A stretch of DNA of 64,000 nt, from NCBI RefSeq assembly GCF_011694515.1, contig NZ_CP050192.1, positions 3,296,172 to 3,360,171 of the forward strand. Direction: 5' to 3'. The position numbers were made by a program, and so were the translations under genes. The DNA is from Mycobacterium sp. DL592. GTDB lineage: Bacteria; Actinomycetota; Actinomycetes; Mycobacteriales; Mycobacteriaceae. Positions 7,585 through 14,967 of this stretch are shown here, piece after piece. The notes under the pieces are model-generated. The model made no database searches and was not told where the DNA came from. It saw only the letters and a program-made list of their open reading frames with translations. Every line of letters starts with the position of its first letter. The stretch's first letter is position 1.

Positions 7585-9188
7585 ACCATTCCGTTGATGA
7601 CGAACTTCGAGAGCTCCTTGCCGGTCTTGCCGTCGTAGGCGTGCACGGTGCAGACCAGACAGGAGTCGAAGCTGCGGGCCACGTGACCGAGTTCGACCGG
7701 GTCCTCGGGATCGACGATCGGCGAACCGACGAGTGCCTTCTCGATCGGGCCCAGCACGTCATTGCCGTCGCGGGGTCCGATGTTCCACGCCGTCGGCGTG
7801 ACGACCTGGTAGTTCTTGATCTTGCTGTCCTCGATGACAATCCAGTCGCTCAGCGACCCGCGGGCCGCCTCGGTGGAGCCGAAGCCCTTGCCCTCGGCGT
7901 ATTCGGTGGGCTTGGTGTAGAAGCTCTCCTTGAGGTCGAGCTGGTCCAGCCAGCCCTTGACCCACTTGTAGTACTTCGGGCCCTCGTGCATGCGGGCCAG
8001 CTGCCGGGTCAGCACGCTCGGCCCGATCTTGTTCAGGATGTCGACGAACAACGGGTCGTTGTCCTGGTGCGGTGCGGCATTGGGGCCGCCCGCGGCCATC
8101 CGGCGGGCCAGCGGGCCGGCTTCCAGCGGGATGGTGCCCAGGTCGCCGACGGCGTAGCGCGGCGACTTCGCCCAGCTGTACTTGCCTTGCTTACGGCCCT
8201 CTTCGGGGTCGATCGGGATGGTCTCGCCCTCGAACGGGTGCAACGGCTTGCTGCCCTGATAGAACGAGTGGCTGGTGTCCTCGCGGACGTTGGCCTGATC
8301 GAACTCGTGCCACTGGCCCTGGGCGTAGATGCCGCCGCGGCCGATCAGCGCCGCGTTGCGGCCGTCGATGGTGGGGTTCTCATACAGCGTCGGGTCGAAG
8401 TAGGTGCCGGTGGCGATGTAGTTGCCCACCCCCTGGCCGTACTTGTCCAGGCCGATGTCGAGGCAGTAGCGGATGAAGAAGCCGCAGTCGCTGTTGTAGT
8501 GCGACTCGTTCTCGTCGACCCAGGCCAGTACGTCTTCCCAGGTCTTGTTCTCCAGCCAGCGGTTGACGCTGCAGCCCAGCCATGCGCCCTCGAGCCAGTT
8601 GTCCTTCCAGTGCTCGAGAATCGCGATCGAGCGCGTGACATCCGACAGCGTCGGCGCGCACATCACCCCGCCGGGCACCATGAAGCTGGAGTGCGGCCAC
8701 TGCCCGCCGAAGATGGCGTAGACCTCGACCGGCTTGTTCGACAGCACCACTCCCTTCTGGTAGCTGGTGCCGACGTAGGGCGCGAAGCGGCGGACGGCCT
8801 CGTCGTACAGCTTGGATTTGGCGTAGTTCTTGTTGGTCAGGTCGATGGCGAACAGCGCGTAGAAATAGCGCGGAATCGATTGCAGGGTCTCGCAGGCCTG
8901 GGCGATGTTGCGGACCAGGGTGGCGTTGGCCGGCATGTGGGTGCGCCACGCGGTGTCCAGGGCGTAGGCGGACTTGTACAGGTGGCTGCCGCCGCAGATC
9001 CCGCAGATGCGCGGACAGACGACGAGGCCGGCCTGCGGGTCCTTGCCCCGGAGGATGATCTCGAAGCCGCGGAACATCGCCGCCTCGGTCCAAGCCGACG
9101 TGACGACCCCGTCATCGATGGTGACGCGGACGTCGAGGTCACCCTCGACCCGTCCCAGCGGGCTGACGTACAGGTCAAGTGCGGTCAT
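7581..9188 (-). CDS. hucL: HucL: group 2a [NiFe]-hydrogenase large subunit
   Basis: The catalytic subunit, 535 residues from ATG 9188. That start has TGGAGG eight bases upstream; a longer frame to 9218 lacks such a site. The N-terminal nickel motif is RICGICGGSH (Cys62, Cys65, His69), and the C-terminal one is DSCLVCTVH (Cys510, Cys513, His516). The 19 residues after His516 are the tail expected to be cut off by the protease encoded next. Together with HucS it oxidises H2 at a Ni-Fe centre. Group 2a enzymes of mycobacteria (Huc) have high affinity and act on atmospheric H2. There is no signal peptide, consistent with a cytoplasmic-face enzyme. The protease gene overlaps its stop. Confidence 0.95.
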   Translation of the reverse strand: MTALDLYVSPLGRVEGDLDVRVTIDDGVVTSAWTEAAMFRGFEIILRGKDPQAGLVVCPRICGICGGSHLYKSAYALDTAWRTHMPANATLVRNIAQACETLQSIPRYFYALFAIDLTNKNYAKSKLYDEAVRRFAPYVGTSYQKGVVLSNKPVEVYAIFGGQWPHSSFMVPGGVMCAPTLSDVTRSIAILEHWKDNWLEGAWLGCSVNRWLENKTWEDVLAWVDENESHYNSDCGFFIRYCLDIGLDKYGQGVGNYIATGTYFDPTLYENPTIDGRNAALIGRGGIYAQGQWHEFDQANVREDTSHSFYQGSKPLHPFEGETIPIDPEEGRKQGKYSWAKSPRYAVGDLGTIPLEAGPLARRMAAGGPNAAPHQDNDPLFVDILNKIGPSVLTRQLARMHEGPKYYKWVKGWLDQLDLKESFYTKPTEYAEGKGFGSTEAARGSLSDWIVIEDSKIKNYQVVTPTAWNIGPRDGNDVLGPIEKALVGSPIVDPEDPVELGHVARSFDSCLVCTVHAYDGKTGKELSKFVINGMV

Positions 9189-9236
9189 GTGTGGTTCCTC
9201 CAAAAGTGTTGAGCACAAGCAGTTCTCGGGTGAGGG

Positions 9237-10208
9237 CTAGACGACGAACATGTCCTCTTTGGACCACTGTGGCGCCGCGATACGAGCGGCGGCAGCGTGT
9301 GCCATGTAGGTGAGGTGGTCGGATCCCTCCGGAACTTCCTTGGGGATCACCCCGCCGACCTTCTGCGTCTTGAACAGCGTCCCCGGCGCCAAGTCGAAGT
9401 GCGGGAACTCCGGCTCGGTGCACCCCAGGCACGGCATGCCGGCACGGGTCTTCGACGACTGCCGGTTCCACAGGATGCGGTTGCACGGCGAATGCGTCAT
9501 CGGACCGCGGCAGCCGAACTCGTAGAACAGGCAGCCGGTACGGGTGCCTTCGCCGAACGACATCGTCGACTGCTTGTATTCGAAGAATTGCACACGGGTG
9601 CAACCGGTTTGGGTGAACGTCTTGAAGAACGTCTCGGGGCGGTGCAGTTCGTCCAGGGCGATGTCGCCGGCGCGCCCGGTGGCCAGCGCCACGATGATCT
9701 GGGTGATCCAGTCCGGGTGGGCGGGGCAGCCGGGGATGTTGATGACGGGCAGGCCCATCTTGGAGCGGAAGTCCGGCCCGAGGAATCCGCCCTTGTCGCG
9801 CTTGTGGAACTGCAGACCGGTCGAGGCCGACGGGTTGGGCTCCATCGCGGGAATGCCGCCCCAGCAGGCGCAGTCGCCGATGGCGACCACGATCTGGGCC
9901 GCGCCGGCCAGGTCGGTCACCCAGTCCTTCATCGGGCGGTCGGCGAACATGTCCATCCGGCCGGTGCCGTTGGGCGCCTCGATGACGGTGCCCTCGAAGA
10001 CGAAGATGTCCAGCGGGCGGTCACCTTTGGCGCAGTCCCAGAACACCTTCTGGGCGTTCTTGCCCAGTTCGAGTCCCAGCGACGGATGCCAGATCAGGTC
10101 CAGCCCGAAGTCGACGATGAGGTCGACGACGTTGGGTTCCTCGGCGTTGAGGAACGACATCGTGTTGCCACTACATGCCCCTCCCTGAAACCACAGAACG
10201 GAAGCCAT
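9237..10208 (-). CDS. hucS: HucS: group 2a [NiFe]-hydrogenase small subunit
   Basis: The electron-transfer subunit, 323 residues, starting at ATG 10208 after GAGAGGAG. It lacks the twin-arginine signal of periplasmic small subunits, so it stays in the cytoplasm. Cysteines fall into the usual cluster regions: Cys12 (GGACSGN), Cys115 (DCACWGG) and Cys161 (IPGCPAHPDW) around the proximal site, then Cys226, 233, 242, 260 and 263 for the medial and distal sites. The canonical second Cys of the N-terminal CxxC is absent, leaving three proximal ligands. This matches the published M. smegmatis Huc structure, which carries three [3Fe-4S] clusters. hucL follows after 48 bases. Confidence 0.95.
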   Translation of the reverse strand: MASVLWFQGGACSGNTMSFLNAEEPNVVDLIVDFGLDLIWHPSLGLELGKNAQKVFWDCAKGDRPLDIFVFEGTVIEAPNGTGRMDMFADRPMKDWVTDLAGAAQIVVAIGDCACWGGIPAMEPNPSASTGLQFHKRDKGGFLGPDFRSKMGLPVINIPGCPAHPDWITQIIVALATGRAGDIALDELHRPETFFKTFTQTGCTRVQFFEYKQSTMSFGEGTRTGCLFYEFGCRGPMTHSPCNRILWNRQSSKTRAGMPCLGCTEPEFPHFDLAPGTLFKTQKVGGVIPKEVPEGSDHLTYMAHAAAARIAAPQWSKEDMFVV

Positions 10209-10304
10209 GGGCGAACTCCTCTCAGATGACGGCCTTGGGCGAGGCCGACGGGGGCTGGTGAATGACAGATCGGACAGCAGGCGAACAGGCGGGCTCGGTG
10301 GTCA

Positions 10305-10841
10305 CTACCGGCCCACTCGGCGGCCGAAGGACTTGGCGACGGCGAGCAGGAAGCCCAGGCCGCGGGCGACGTCGGGATCCTTGGTCGCCTTGTACAAGCC
10401 GTAGAGGCCCTTCGGCGGGTTGGCTGCGCCGGCCTTGCCGTCGACCAGCGCATCGCCGACCGAGGCGAGCAGCTGCACGGTCTGCGGATCGGTGAGGCTG
10501 GAGTTCAGCAGGGTGCTCAGCGCGGGCGTCGCGCCGACCAGCGAGCCGGACAGGGTCGCCAGGCTGGCGGCCAGGCTTTGCAGGTCGACACCCTTGAACG
10601 CGTCCGCGCCGGGGATTCCGGCAGCCACCGAGGCGCCGCGGAACTCAGAGACCGCAGAGGAGACGCTGTTGGTGATCGTGTCGCCGCGCCGGACGAAACC
10701 GTCCAAGCCACTGACCAGCACAGCAAGCACATCGGCGTGATCGAGCAGGGTGTTGAGGGCTTCGGCGACCTTGGGGTCGTCCAACCGGTCTCGCACCGAA
10801 TCCGCGGGGGTGACCGCAACTGCCTGCCCGTTAGACGTCAT
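10305..10841 (-). CDS. hucM: HucM-like DUF1641 scaffold protein, first gene of the Huc operon
   Basis: A 178-residue protein from ATG 10841, which has AGGAGG seven bases upstream. The N-terminal half has two amphipathic helices (DDPKVAEALNTLLDHAD and LAVLVSGLDGFVRRGD). The C-terminal part (GLYGLYKATKDPDVARGLG) is characteristic of DUF1641 proteins. In M. smegmatis the gene directly before hucS encodes HucM, which assembles eight HucSL units around a central stalk and delivers menaquinone. Position and family suggest this is its orthologue, although I cannot align the sequences here. The long Ala/Leu/Ser-rich middle (VDLQSLAASLATLSGSLVGA) fits a hydrophobic oligomerising helix. Confidence 0.78.
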   Translation of the reverse strand: MTSNGQAVAVTPADSVRDRLDDPKVAEALNTLLDHADVLAVLVSGLDGFVRRGDTITNSVSSAVSEFRGASVAAGIPGADAFKGVDLQSLAASLATLSGSLVGATPALSTLLNSSLTDPQTVQLLASVGDALVDGKAGAANPPKGLYGLYKATKDPDVARGLGFLLAVAKSFGRRVGR

Positions 10842-10868
10842 GCAAACCTCCTGGGGAGCCACCCACGG

Positions 10869-10887
10869 CACACCTATGGCAGGTGTG
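10869..10887. promoter_or_regulatory. Inverted repeat upstream of hucM, candidate operator
   Basis: CACACCTATGGCAGGTGTG is a perfect 7-bp inverted repeat with a 5-base spacer, ending 28 bases before the hucM start and in the control region shared with the divergent AraC-type gene. It could be a regulator binding site or a leader hairpin. No protein is assigned to it. Confidence 0.45.
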
Positions 10888-11005
10888 GCTTCAATCACAA
10901 AAGTAGACCTATGGGGCTGTTGTGCCTATCGCTTTCGCGCAGTCGCTGTCAGGATTGCGAAGAGATGACCGCGCTGAAACGACGGTGATGTTTAGGAGGC
11001 TGGAC

Positions 11006-11071
11006 GTGTCGAACGCAAGCAAACTTGTGTCGGCCGACCTGCCGCAGGGCCCGGAGTTCGGCGGGCGCTGA
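11006..11071 (+). CDS. Tiny upstream ORF coupled to the AraC-type gene
   Basis: GTG 11006 follows a strong ribosome site (AGGAGG at 10994-10999) and opens a 21-codon frame that ends in TGA 11069-11071, overlapping the ATG of the regulator (TGATG). The regulator itself has only a weak site of its own, so its translation probably depends on termination of this leader. The peptide begins VSNASKLVSADLPQGP and has no recognised motif. An alternative reading is that it is the true N-terminus of the regulator separated by a frameshift. The strong Shine-Dalgarno sequence is the main support for translation. Confidence 0.5.
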   Translation: MSNASKLVSADLPQGPEFGGR

Positions 11072-12132
11072 TGTCGCGGCTCACGAGATTGGGCTACATC
11101 GACGTCCGGCGCACCAGCAACCCGGTTCGCCGCAAGGTCCGCTCCCGGGGTGTGCCGCCGGCGCTAGCAAACAACGAAATCTTCTACACCGAGGACGTGA
11201 AGTCCGCGGCGCGGCTCATCGCCAAGACGCTGGGACCGCTGAATCTGACCGTGGGACCCGACGAAGTCCCCGGCTTCGCCGCCACCATGCACGGGGTGCG
11301 CCTGCGCAACGTCAGCCTGCTCTACCTCGACCTGCACGTCGCGGCCGCGATTGACATCCCCATGCTGGGACCGCATTACGCGGTGCACATGCCGATGAAC
11401 GGGCGTGCGCTCAGCGAGCATCGCGGCCGAACCTTCGAGGCCAACACCATCTGCTCGGTGGTCAGCAGCCCCGGCGCTTCTCTGCGAATGGTGTTCGACC
11501 ACGACTCGCCGCAGCTGATCATCCGCATCGAGGAGCGCGCGCTGGCGGCACACCTGACCCGGCTGCTCGGCCGCGGCATGGACCGACCGCTGATCTTCGA
11601 ACCCGAATTCGACATGGCCAGCGAAGCCGCCATGCGCTGGCACGCCGCCGTGCAGCTGATCCACACCGAGGTCTTCCATGAGGGCTCACTGATCCAGCGC
11701 GGGCAGGGGATCGGCGCCGTCGAGGAGTTCGTCATCAGCAGCCTGCTGCACCTGCAGCCCTCGAACTATTACGCCGAATTCCTCGCACCGGCCCCGCCCG
11801 ATCAGCGCCGCGCCGTGGTGCAGAACGCCATGAACTACATCGAGGACCATCTCGCCGAACGCATCACGATGGAAGCCGTGGCCAAGGCAGTGCACATGAG
11901 CGTGCGGTCGATCCAGCAGGGCTTCCGCGAGGAGCTGGGCATGACGCCGATGACCTATGTGCGGGAGCGCCGGCTCGAGCGGGTGCACGAGGAACTCACC
12001 GACGCCATCCCCGCCGACGGGGTGACGGTGACCCAGGTCGCCGAGCGGTGGGGCTTCAACCACCTCGGCAGCTTCGCCGTCGAGTACCGAAAGCGTTGGG
12101 GCGAAGCACCTTCGGAGACCCTGCGCCGCTGA
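11071..12132 (+). CDS. AraC-family transcriptional regulator, divergent from the Huc operon
   Basis: A 353-residue regulator. Residues ~40-210 resemble the AraC-binding-like-2 sensor domain seen in many mycobacterial AraC proteins. The C-terminus carries two helix-turn-helix units: the first around ITMEAVAKAVHMSVRSIQQGF and the second around VTVTQVAERWGFNHLGSFAVEYRKRWGEAPSE, whose ending is the typical AraC signature. It is transcribed away from hucM across about 165 bases that contain an inverted repeat, so it may control the hydrogenase operon or itself. That link is positional only. The ATG 11071 start overlaps the stop of a 21-codon leader. Confidence 0.88.
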   Translation: MSRLTRLGYIDVRRTSNPVRRKVRSRGVPPALANNEIFYTEDVKSAARLIAKTLGPLNLTVGPDEVPGFAATMHGVRLRNVSLLYLDLHVAAAIDIPMLGPHYAVHMPMNGRALSEHRGRTFEANTICSVVSSPGASLRMVFDHDSPQLIIRIEERALAAHLTRLLGRGMDRPLIFEPEFDMASEAAMRWHAAVQLIHTEVFHEGSLIQRGQGIGAVEEFVISSLLHLQPSNYYAEFLAPAPPDQRRAVVQNAMNYIEDHLAERITMEAVAKAVHMSVRSIQQGFREELGMTPMTYVRERRLERVHEELTDAIPADGVTVTQVAERWGFNHLGSFAVEYRKRWGEAPSETLRR

Positions 12133-12211
12133 CGCGCTCCCCCGATGTCGCCCAACCCGACAAACGGGCGCGAAAGTGCGAGACGATCACGCCATTTCGT
12201 CGATCTCGGCG

Positions 12212-13417
12212 CTAGCCGTCGACGGGAATGCTCACCGTCACGGTGGTGCCTGCACCGGGGCGCGAGCGGACCTTCACCGAGCCGCCGACCAACTCCGCCC
12301 GCTCGGCCATCGACAACATGCCGTAACCGCTCGAGGACGACACCGGTCCGGTCTCGAAGCCCACTCCGTTGTCGACGACCTCGAGCCGGGCCATCCCGTC
12401 GGCGACGGTGAACGTGACGGTGGCGACCAGCGCCCGGGAATGCTTGACGACATTCTGAAAGCATTCCTGCGCAATGCGATACAGCGCCACCTCGATGTGC
12501 TCTGGCAGCCGCTCGTCGGCCAGATGCAACTCCAGGTCCACCTCCGGGATGGAGGTGGCCAGGCTGGCCAGTCCGCCGACCAGGCCGAGATCATCGAGCA
12601 CCGGCGGGCGCAGCCCGCTGATCGCCGAGCGCGCCTCGGCCAGGGTGAGATCGACCAGATCCCGCGCCTTCTCCAGTTGCTCGGCGGCGGACGGCTGGTC
12701 ACCGTCGTCGACGGCGCGGGCGGCGGCATCGAGCCGGTAGGTCAGGCCAACGAGGCGCTGAGAGATGCCGTCGTGGATATCACCGGCCAGCCGGCGTCGC
12801 TCGCTTTCCTGCGCCGCGATCACCTGCTCGGCGAAGTTCTCATGTGCGCGTTCGCGAGCCGACAGCTGACGGTGCAGCCGGGCCTGGTGCAGGGCACCGG
12901 CGATGAGCCTGCCGATGATCAGCAGCAGCTCGATATCGCGCGGGGTGAAGTCGCGGCGCTCGATGTTGTGCACGTTGAGCACCCCGACCAGACCGCCCGG
13001 CTCGGTTTCCATGGGTACCGACGCCATCGAGGTGAAATCCTTGCCACGCAAGGCCGCGATCGGCACATAGCGCGGATCGGCCTCCTTGTCGCTGACGATC
13101 ACCACCGGCTCACGATGACTGGCCACCCAACCCGACACCCCCGAACCCAGGGGCAGCCGAACCAACCCCACCTGTTCGTCGAACGGCGGGGTGGCCCCGG
13201 CCAGCGTCAGCGAGCGGTCGGTGTCGTCGAGCACATGCACAAAGCACACGTCGGAAGCCGTTGCCGCGGTGATCATCTGGGCCACCGCAGCGGCCATGGG
13301 TTCCACCCCGGGACCCGAGGACGTTGCGGCGATGATGTCGAGCAGCAGTGCCACTTCCCGGTCGGCATCGACCAGACTGTGCATCGCATGCGGACTCACA
13401 CCGCGGGAGGCGCTCAT
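12212..13417 (-). CDS. Sensor histidine kinase (GAF, HisKA_3, HATPase)
   Basis: A 401-residue soluble kinase of the NarX/DevS type. Residues ~20-180 form a GAF-like sensor domain (LPLGSGVSGWVAS, PMETEPGGLVGVLNVHN). The HisKA_3 dimerisation helix has the phospho-acceptor in ERRRLAGDIHDGISQRL (His215). The ATPase domain shows the N-box QECFQNVVKHS, the G1-box VVDNGVGFE and the G2-box GYGMLSMAERAE. There are no membrane helices, so it senses a cytoplasmic signal or a bound ligand. The ATG overlaps the stop of the response regulator gene (ATGA), and the pair forms a two-component system. The signal cannot be read from the sequence, and the AraC gene converges on it from the other side. Confidence 0.92.
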   Translation of the reverse strand: MSASRGVSPHAMHSLVDADREVALLLDIIAATSSGPGVEPMAAAVAQMITAATASDVCFVHVLDDTDRSLTLAGATPPFDEQVGLVRLPLGSGVSGWVASHREPVVIVSDKEADPRYVPIAALRGKDFTSMASVPMETEPGGLVGVLNVHNIERRDFTPRDIELLLIIGRLIAGALHQARLHRQLSARERAHENFAEQVIAAQESERRRLAGDIHDGISQRLVGLTYRLDAAARAVDDGDQPSAAEQLEKARDLVDLTLAEARSAISGLRPPVLDDLGLVGGLASLATSIPEVDLELHLADERLPEHIEVALYRIAQECFQNVVKHSRALVATVTFTVADGMARLEVVDNGVGFETGPVSSSSGYGMLSMAERAELVGGSVKVRSRPGAGTTVTVSIPVDG

Positions 13418-14064
13418 TGAAAGATGCCCTCGCGCAACGCTGTTGCCGCGGCACTGGTCCGATCGCTGACACCGAGCTTGCGGTAGATGGAGCTGAGGTG
13501 AGTCTTGACGGTCTCCTCGCCGATCACCAGCTTCGAGGCGATACCGCGATTGGACAGGCCCGTCACCACCAGCGACAGGATCTCACTCTCGCGCTGAGTC
13601 AGGCCGTGCCGTGCGCCGGGCCAGAACTGGTCGCTCTGCAGCCGGGCCGCCGTCTCAGCCGCGCGGGCGGCCAGCCCGGCGTCGATCGCGGTCGACCCGG
13701 CGTGCACACCCTCGAGCTGGCGCACCAGCTCGTCACTGCTGATGCCTTTGAGCAAATAGCCGGAGGCGCCCACCCGCAGGGCCTGGAACAGATACTGCTC
13801 GTCGTCGTAGACCGACAGCAGGATCACCTTCTGCCCGGGGTCGCGTTCGCGGATCTCCCGGCACAGGTCCAGGCCGCTGGCGCCCTGCATGCGGACATCG
13901 CAGAGCACGATGTCGGGACGCAGCTCGGCGATCACCGCCATCGCCTTCTCCGCACCGACCGCCTCACCCACCACCGCGACCCGGTCGGCGAACGGCGTGA
14001 GCATCGCCTTGAGACCCTCGATGACCATTTCGTGGTCGTCGACGAGCACCACCCGCACCGTCAT
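13414..14064 (-). CDS. NarL/FixJ-family response regulator
   Basis: A 216-residue regulator encoded just before its kinase. The receiver domain has the acidic pair in VLVDDHEM (Asp9-Asp10), the phospho-acceptor in DIVLCDVRM (Asp56) and the conserved Lys in GASGYLLKG. The C-terminal LuxR-type helix-turn-helix reads LTQRESEILSLVVTGLSNRGIASKLVIGEETVKTHL in sequence, with TVKTHLSSIYRKLGV as recognition helix. The gene order, response regulator then kinase with a 4-base overlap, ensures balanced expression. The 202 bases upstream to the divergent HAD gene presumably hold its promoter, but no clear operator is seen. Targets are unknown. Confidence 0.93.
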   Translation of the reverse strand: MTVRVVLVDDHEMVIEGLKAMLTPFADRVAVVGEAVGAEKAMAVIAELRPDIVLCDVRMQGASGLDLCREIRERDPGQKVILLSVYDDEQYLFQALRVGASGYLLKGISSDELVRQLEGVHAGSTAIDAGLAARAAETAARLQSDQFWPGARHGLTQRESEILSLVVTGLSNRGIASKLVIGEETVKTHLSSIYRKLGVSDRTSAAATALREGIFQ

Positions 14065-14266
14065 GGCATCACCGTAGCGGTGGGCACCGGTACCGTCACC
14101 TCAATTCCGGGTAATCCTCCCCCGGCGCGTCTCCCCTGTCAGCACCGGAATCGACACCTGTCTAACGGCGTAATAATCACTGCTGCAACTGAATTCAGCA
14201 TTCGTACGGGCTACGGCGCGTCCGGTCACGGGGATTCGTCCACCCACCGCATCCCCTGATCGGGGG

Positions 14267-14878
14267 ATGCCCGGGAAGGTTCGACGGGTCCATACTGCGC
14301 ACGTGGTCGCAACTCTGGACACTCTCCCCCGGAGTCGCTCATTCTGGTGGGATCGGGCGCGCTGCGCGCACGCCGATGTGCCCGTGCTCGAGGCTGTCGT
14401 CTTCGACTTCGACGCCCCCGTCGGCGCCAGCGAGCGCGACGCCCACATGTTCCGTGATCTGATCTGGAGCCTGCACTGCGCCGACATCCGGATCGCGGTC
14501 ACCGCAGCAGGCCGGCGGGACCGGATCGAGCCGCTGGTGCGCGAGCTGATCGGCGACGGCGTGGTCGAGGTGCTGATCGCCGGCGATGACGTGCTGCGTC
14601 CCAAACCCGACCCGGAGGCCTACCACCGGGTGCTGTCCGAACTCGGCCTCGCCGCGGCCCACGTGCTCGCGTTCGAGCATTCGACGACGGGGTTTCACAC
14701 CGCGCGGGCGGCCGGGCTGGCCACCGTCGTGGTCTTGACGGAGCAGCTCCGCGACCACGACTTCATCGGTGCGGCCGAGGTGCTCGACCGGCACACCTGG
14801 CCCGATCCGCTGTCGGCGGACCGCTGCCGGCGCCTACATGAGCGCTGGTGGATCGACCGGGGTAGGCGCAGCGCCTAG
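14267..14878 (+). CDS. HAD-superfamily-like hydrolase with altered motifs
   Basis: A 203-residue protein whose central part resembles beta-phosphoglucomutase-like HAD phosphatases. It shows motif I as VVFDFDAPVG with both aspartates, motif III Lys in LRPKPDPEAYHRVL, and a motif IV position reading AFEHSTTGFHTARAAG. The usual motif IV acidic residue(s) (EDSxxG) is replaced by His, so activity may be lost or changed. The start is uncertain: ATG 14267 gives a 40-residue lead, and GTG 14303 is also possible. It is convergent with gatB and separated from it by a 34-bp tandem repeat. The substrate is unknown. Confidence 0.7.
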   Translation: MPGKVRRVHTAHVVATLDTLPRSRSFWWDRARCAHADVPVLEAVVFDFDAPVGASERDAHMFRDLIWSLHCADIRIAVTAAGRRDRIEPLVRELIGDGVVEVLIAGDDVLRPKPDPEAYHRVLSELGLAAAHVLAFEHSTTGFHTARAAGLATVVVLTEQLRDHDFIGAAEVLDRHTWPDPLSADRCRRLHERWWIDRGRRSA

Positions 14879-14880
14879 CT

Positions 14881-14967
14881 CTGGCCGCAAGCGGCCATGC
14901 TGGGTCTAATCCGCCTGGCCGCAAGCGGCCATGCTGGGTCTAATCCGCCTGGCCGCAAGCGGCCATG
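14881..14967. repeat. 34-bp tandem repeat, 2.5 copies, derived from the gatB 3' end
   Basis: Copies start at 14881, 14915 and 14949. The first two are identical over 34 bases and the third matches for its first 19. The third copy is the true end of gatB, and the unit spans the last gatB codons, the TAG and a few bases beyond, so the gatB terminus has been duplicated twice downstream. Each copy contains the palindrome GGCCGCAAGCGGCC, so three small hairpins stand between the convergent genes. Confidence 0.9.

Noticed and set aside
7557..9212. Long plus-strand frame opposite hucL and others (e.g. 30770-32755, 47413-49254)
   Set aside because: These are antisense shadows created by high GC and codon bias over clearly identified genes (hucL, etfA/B, ctaD); their products are Gln/Arg/His-rich and match nothing.
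9188..9218. Longer hucL start with ten extra residues
   Set aside because: The ATG at 9188 has a strong TGGAGG site directly before it and yields the normal N-terminus; the extra residues contain the ribosome site.
14065..14266. Possible ncRNA between the response regulator and HAD gene
   Set aside because: The 202 bases contain AT-rich promoter-like sequence (GTAATAATCAC) but no stable hairpin or conserved RNA pattern that I can defend.
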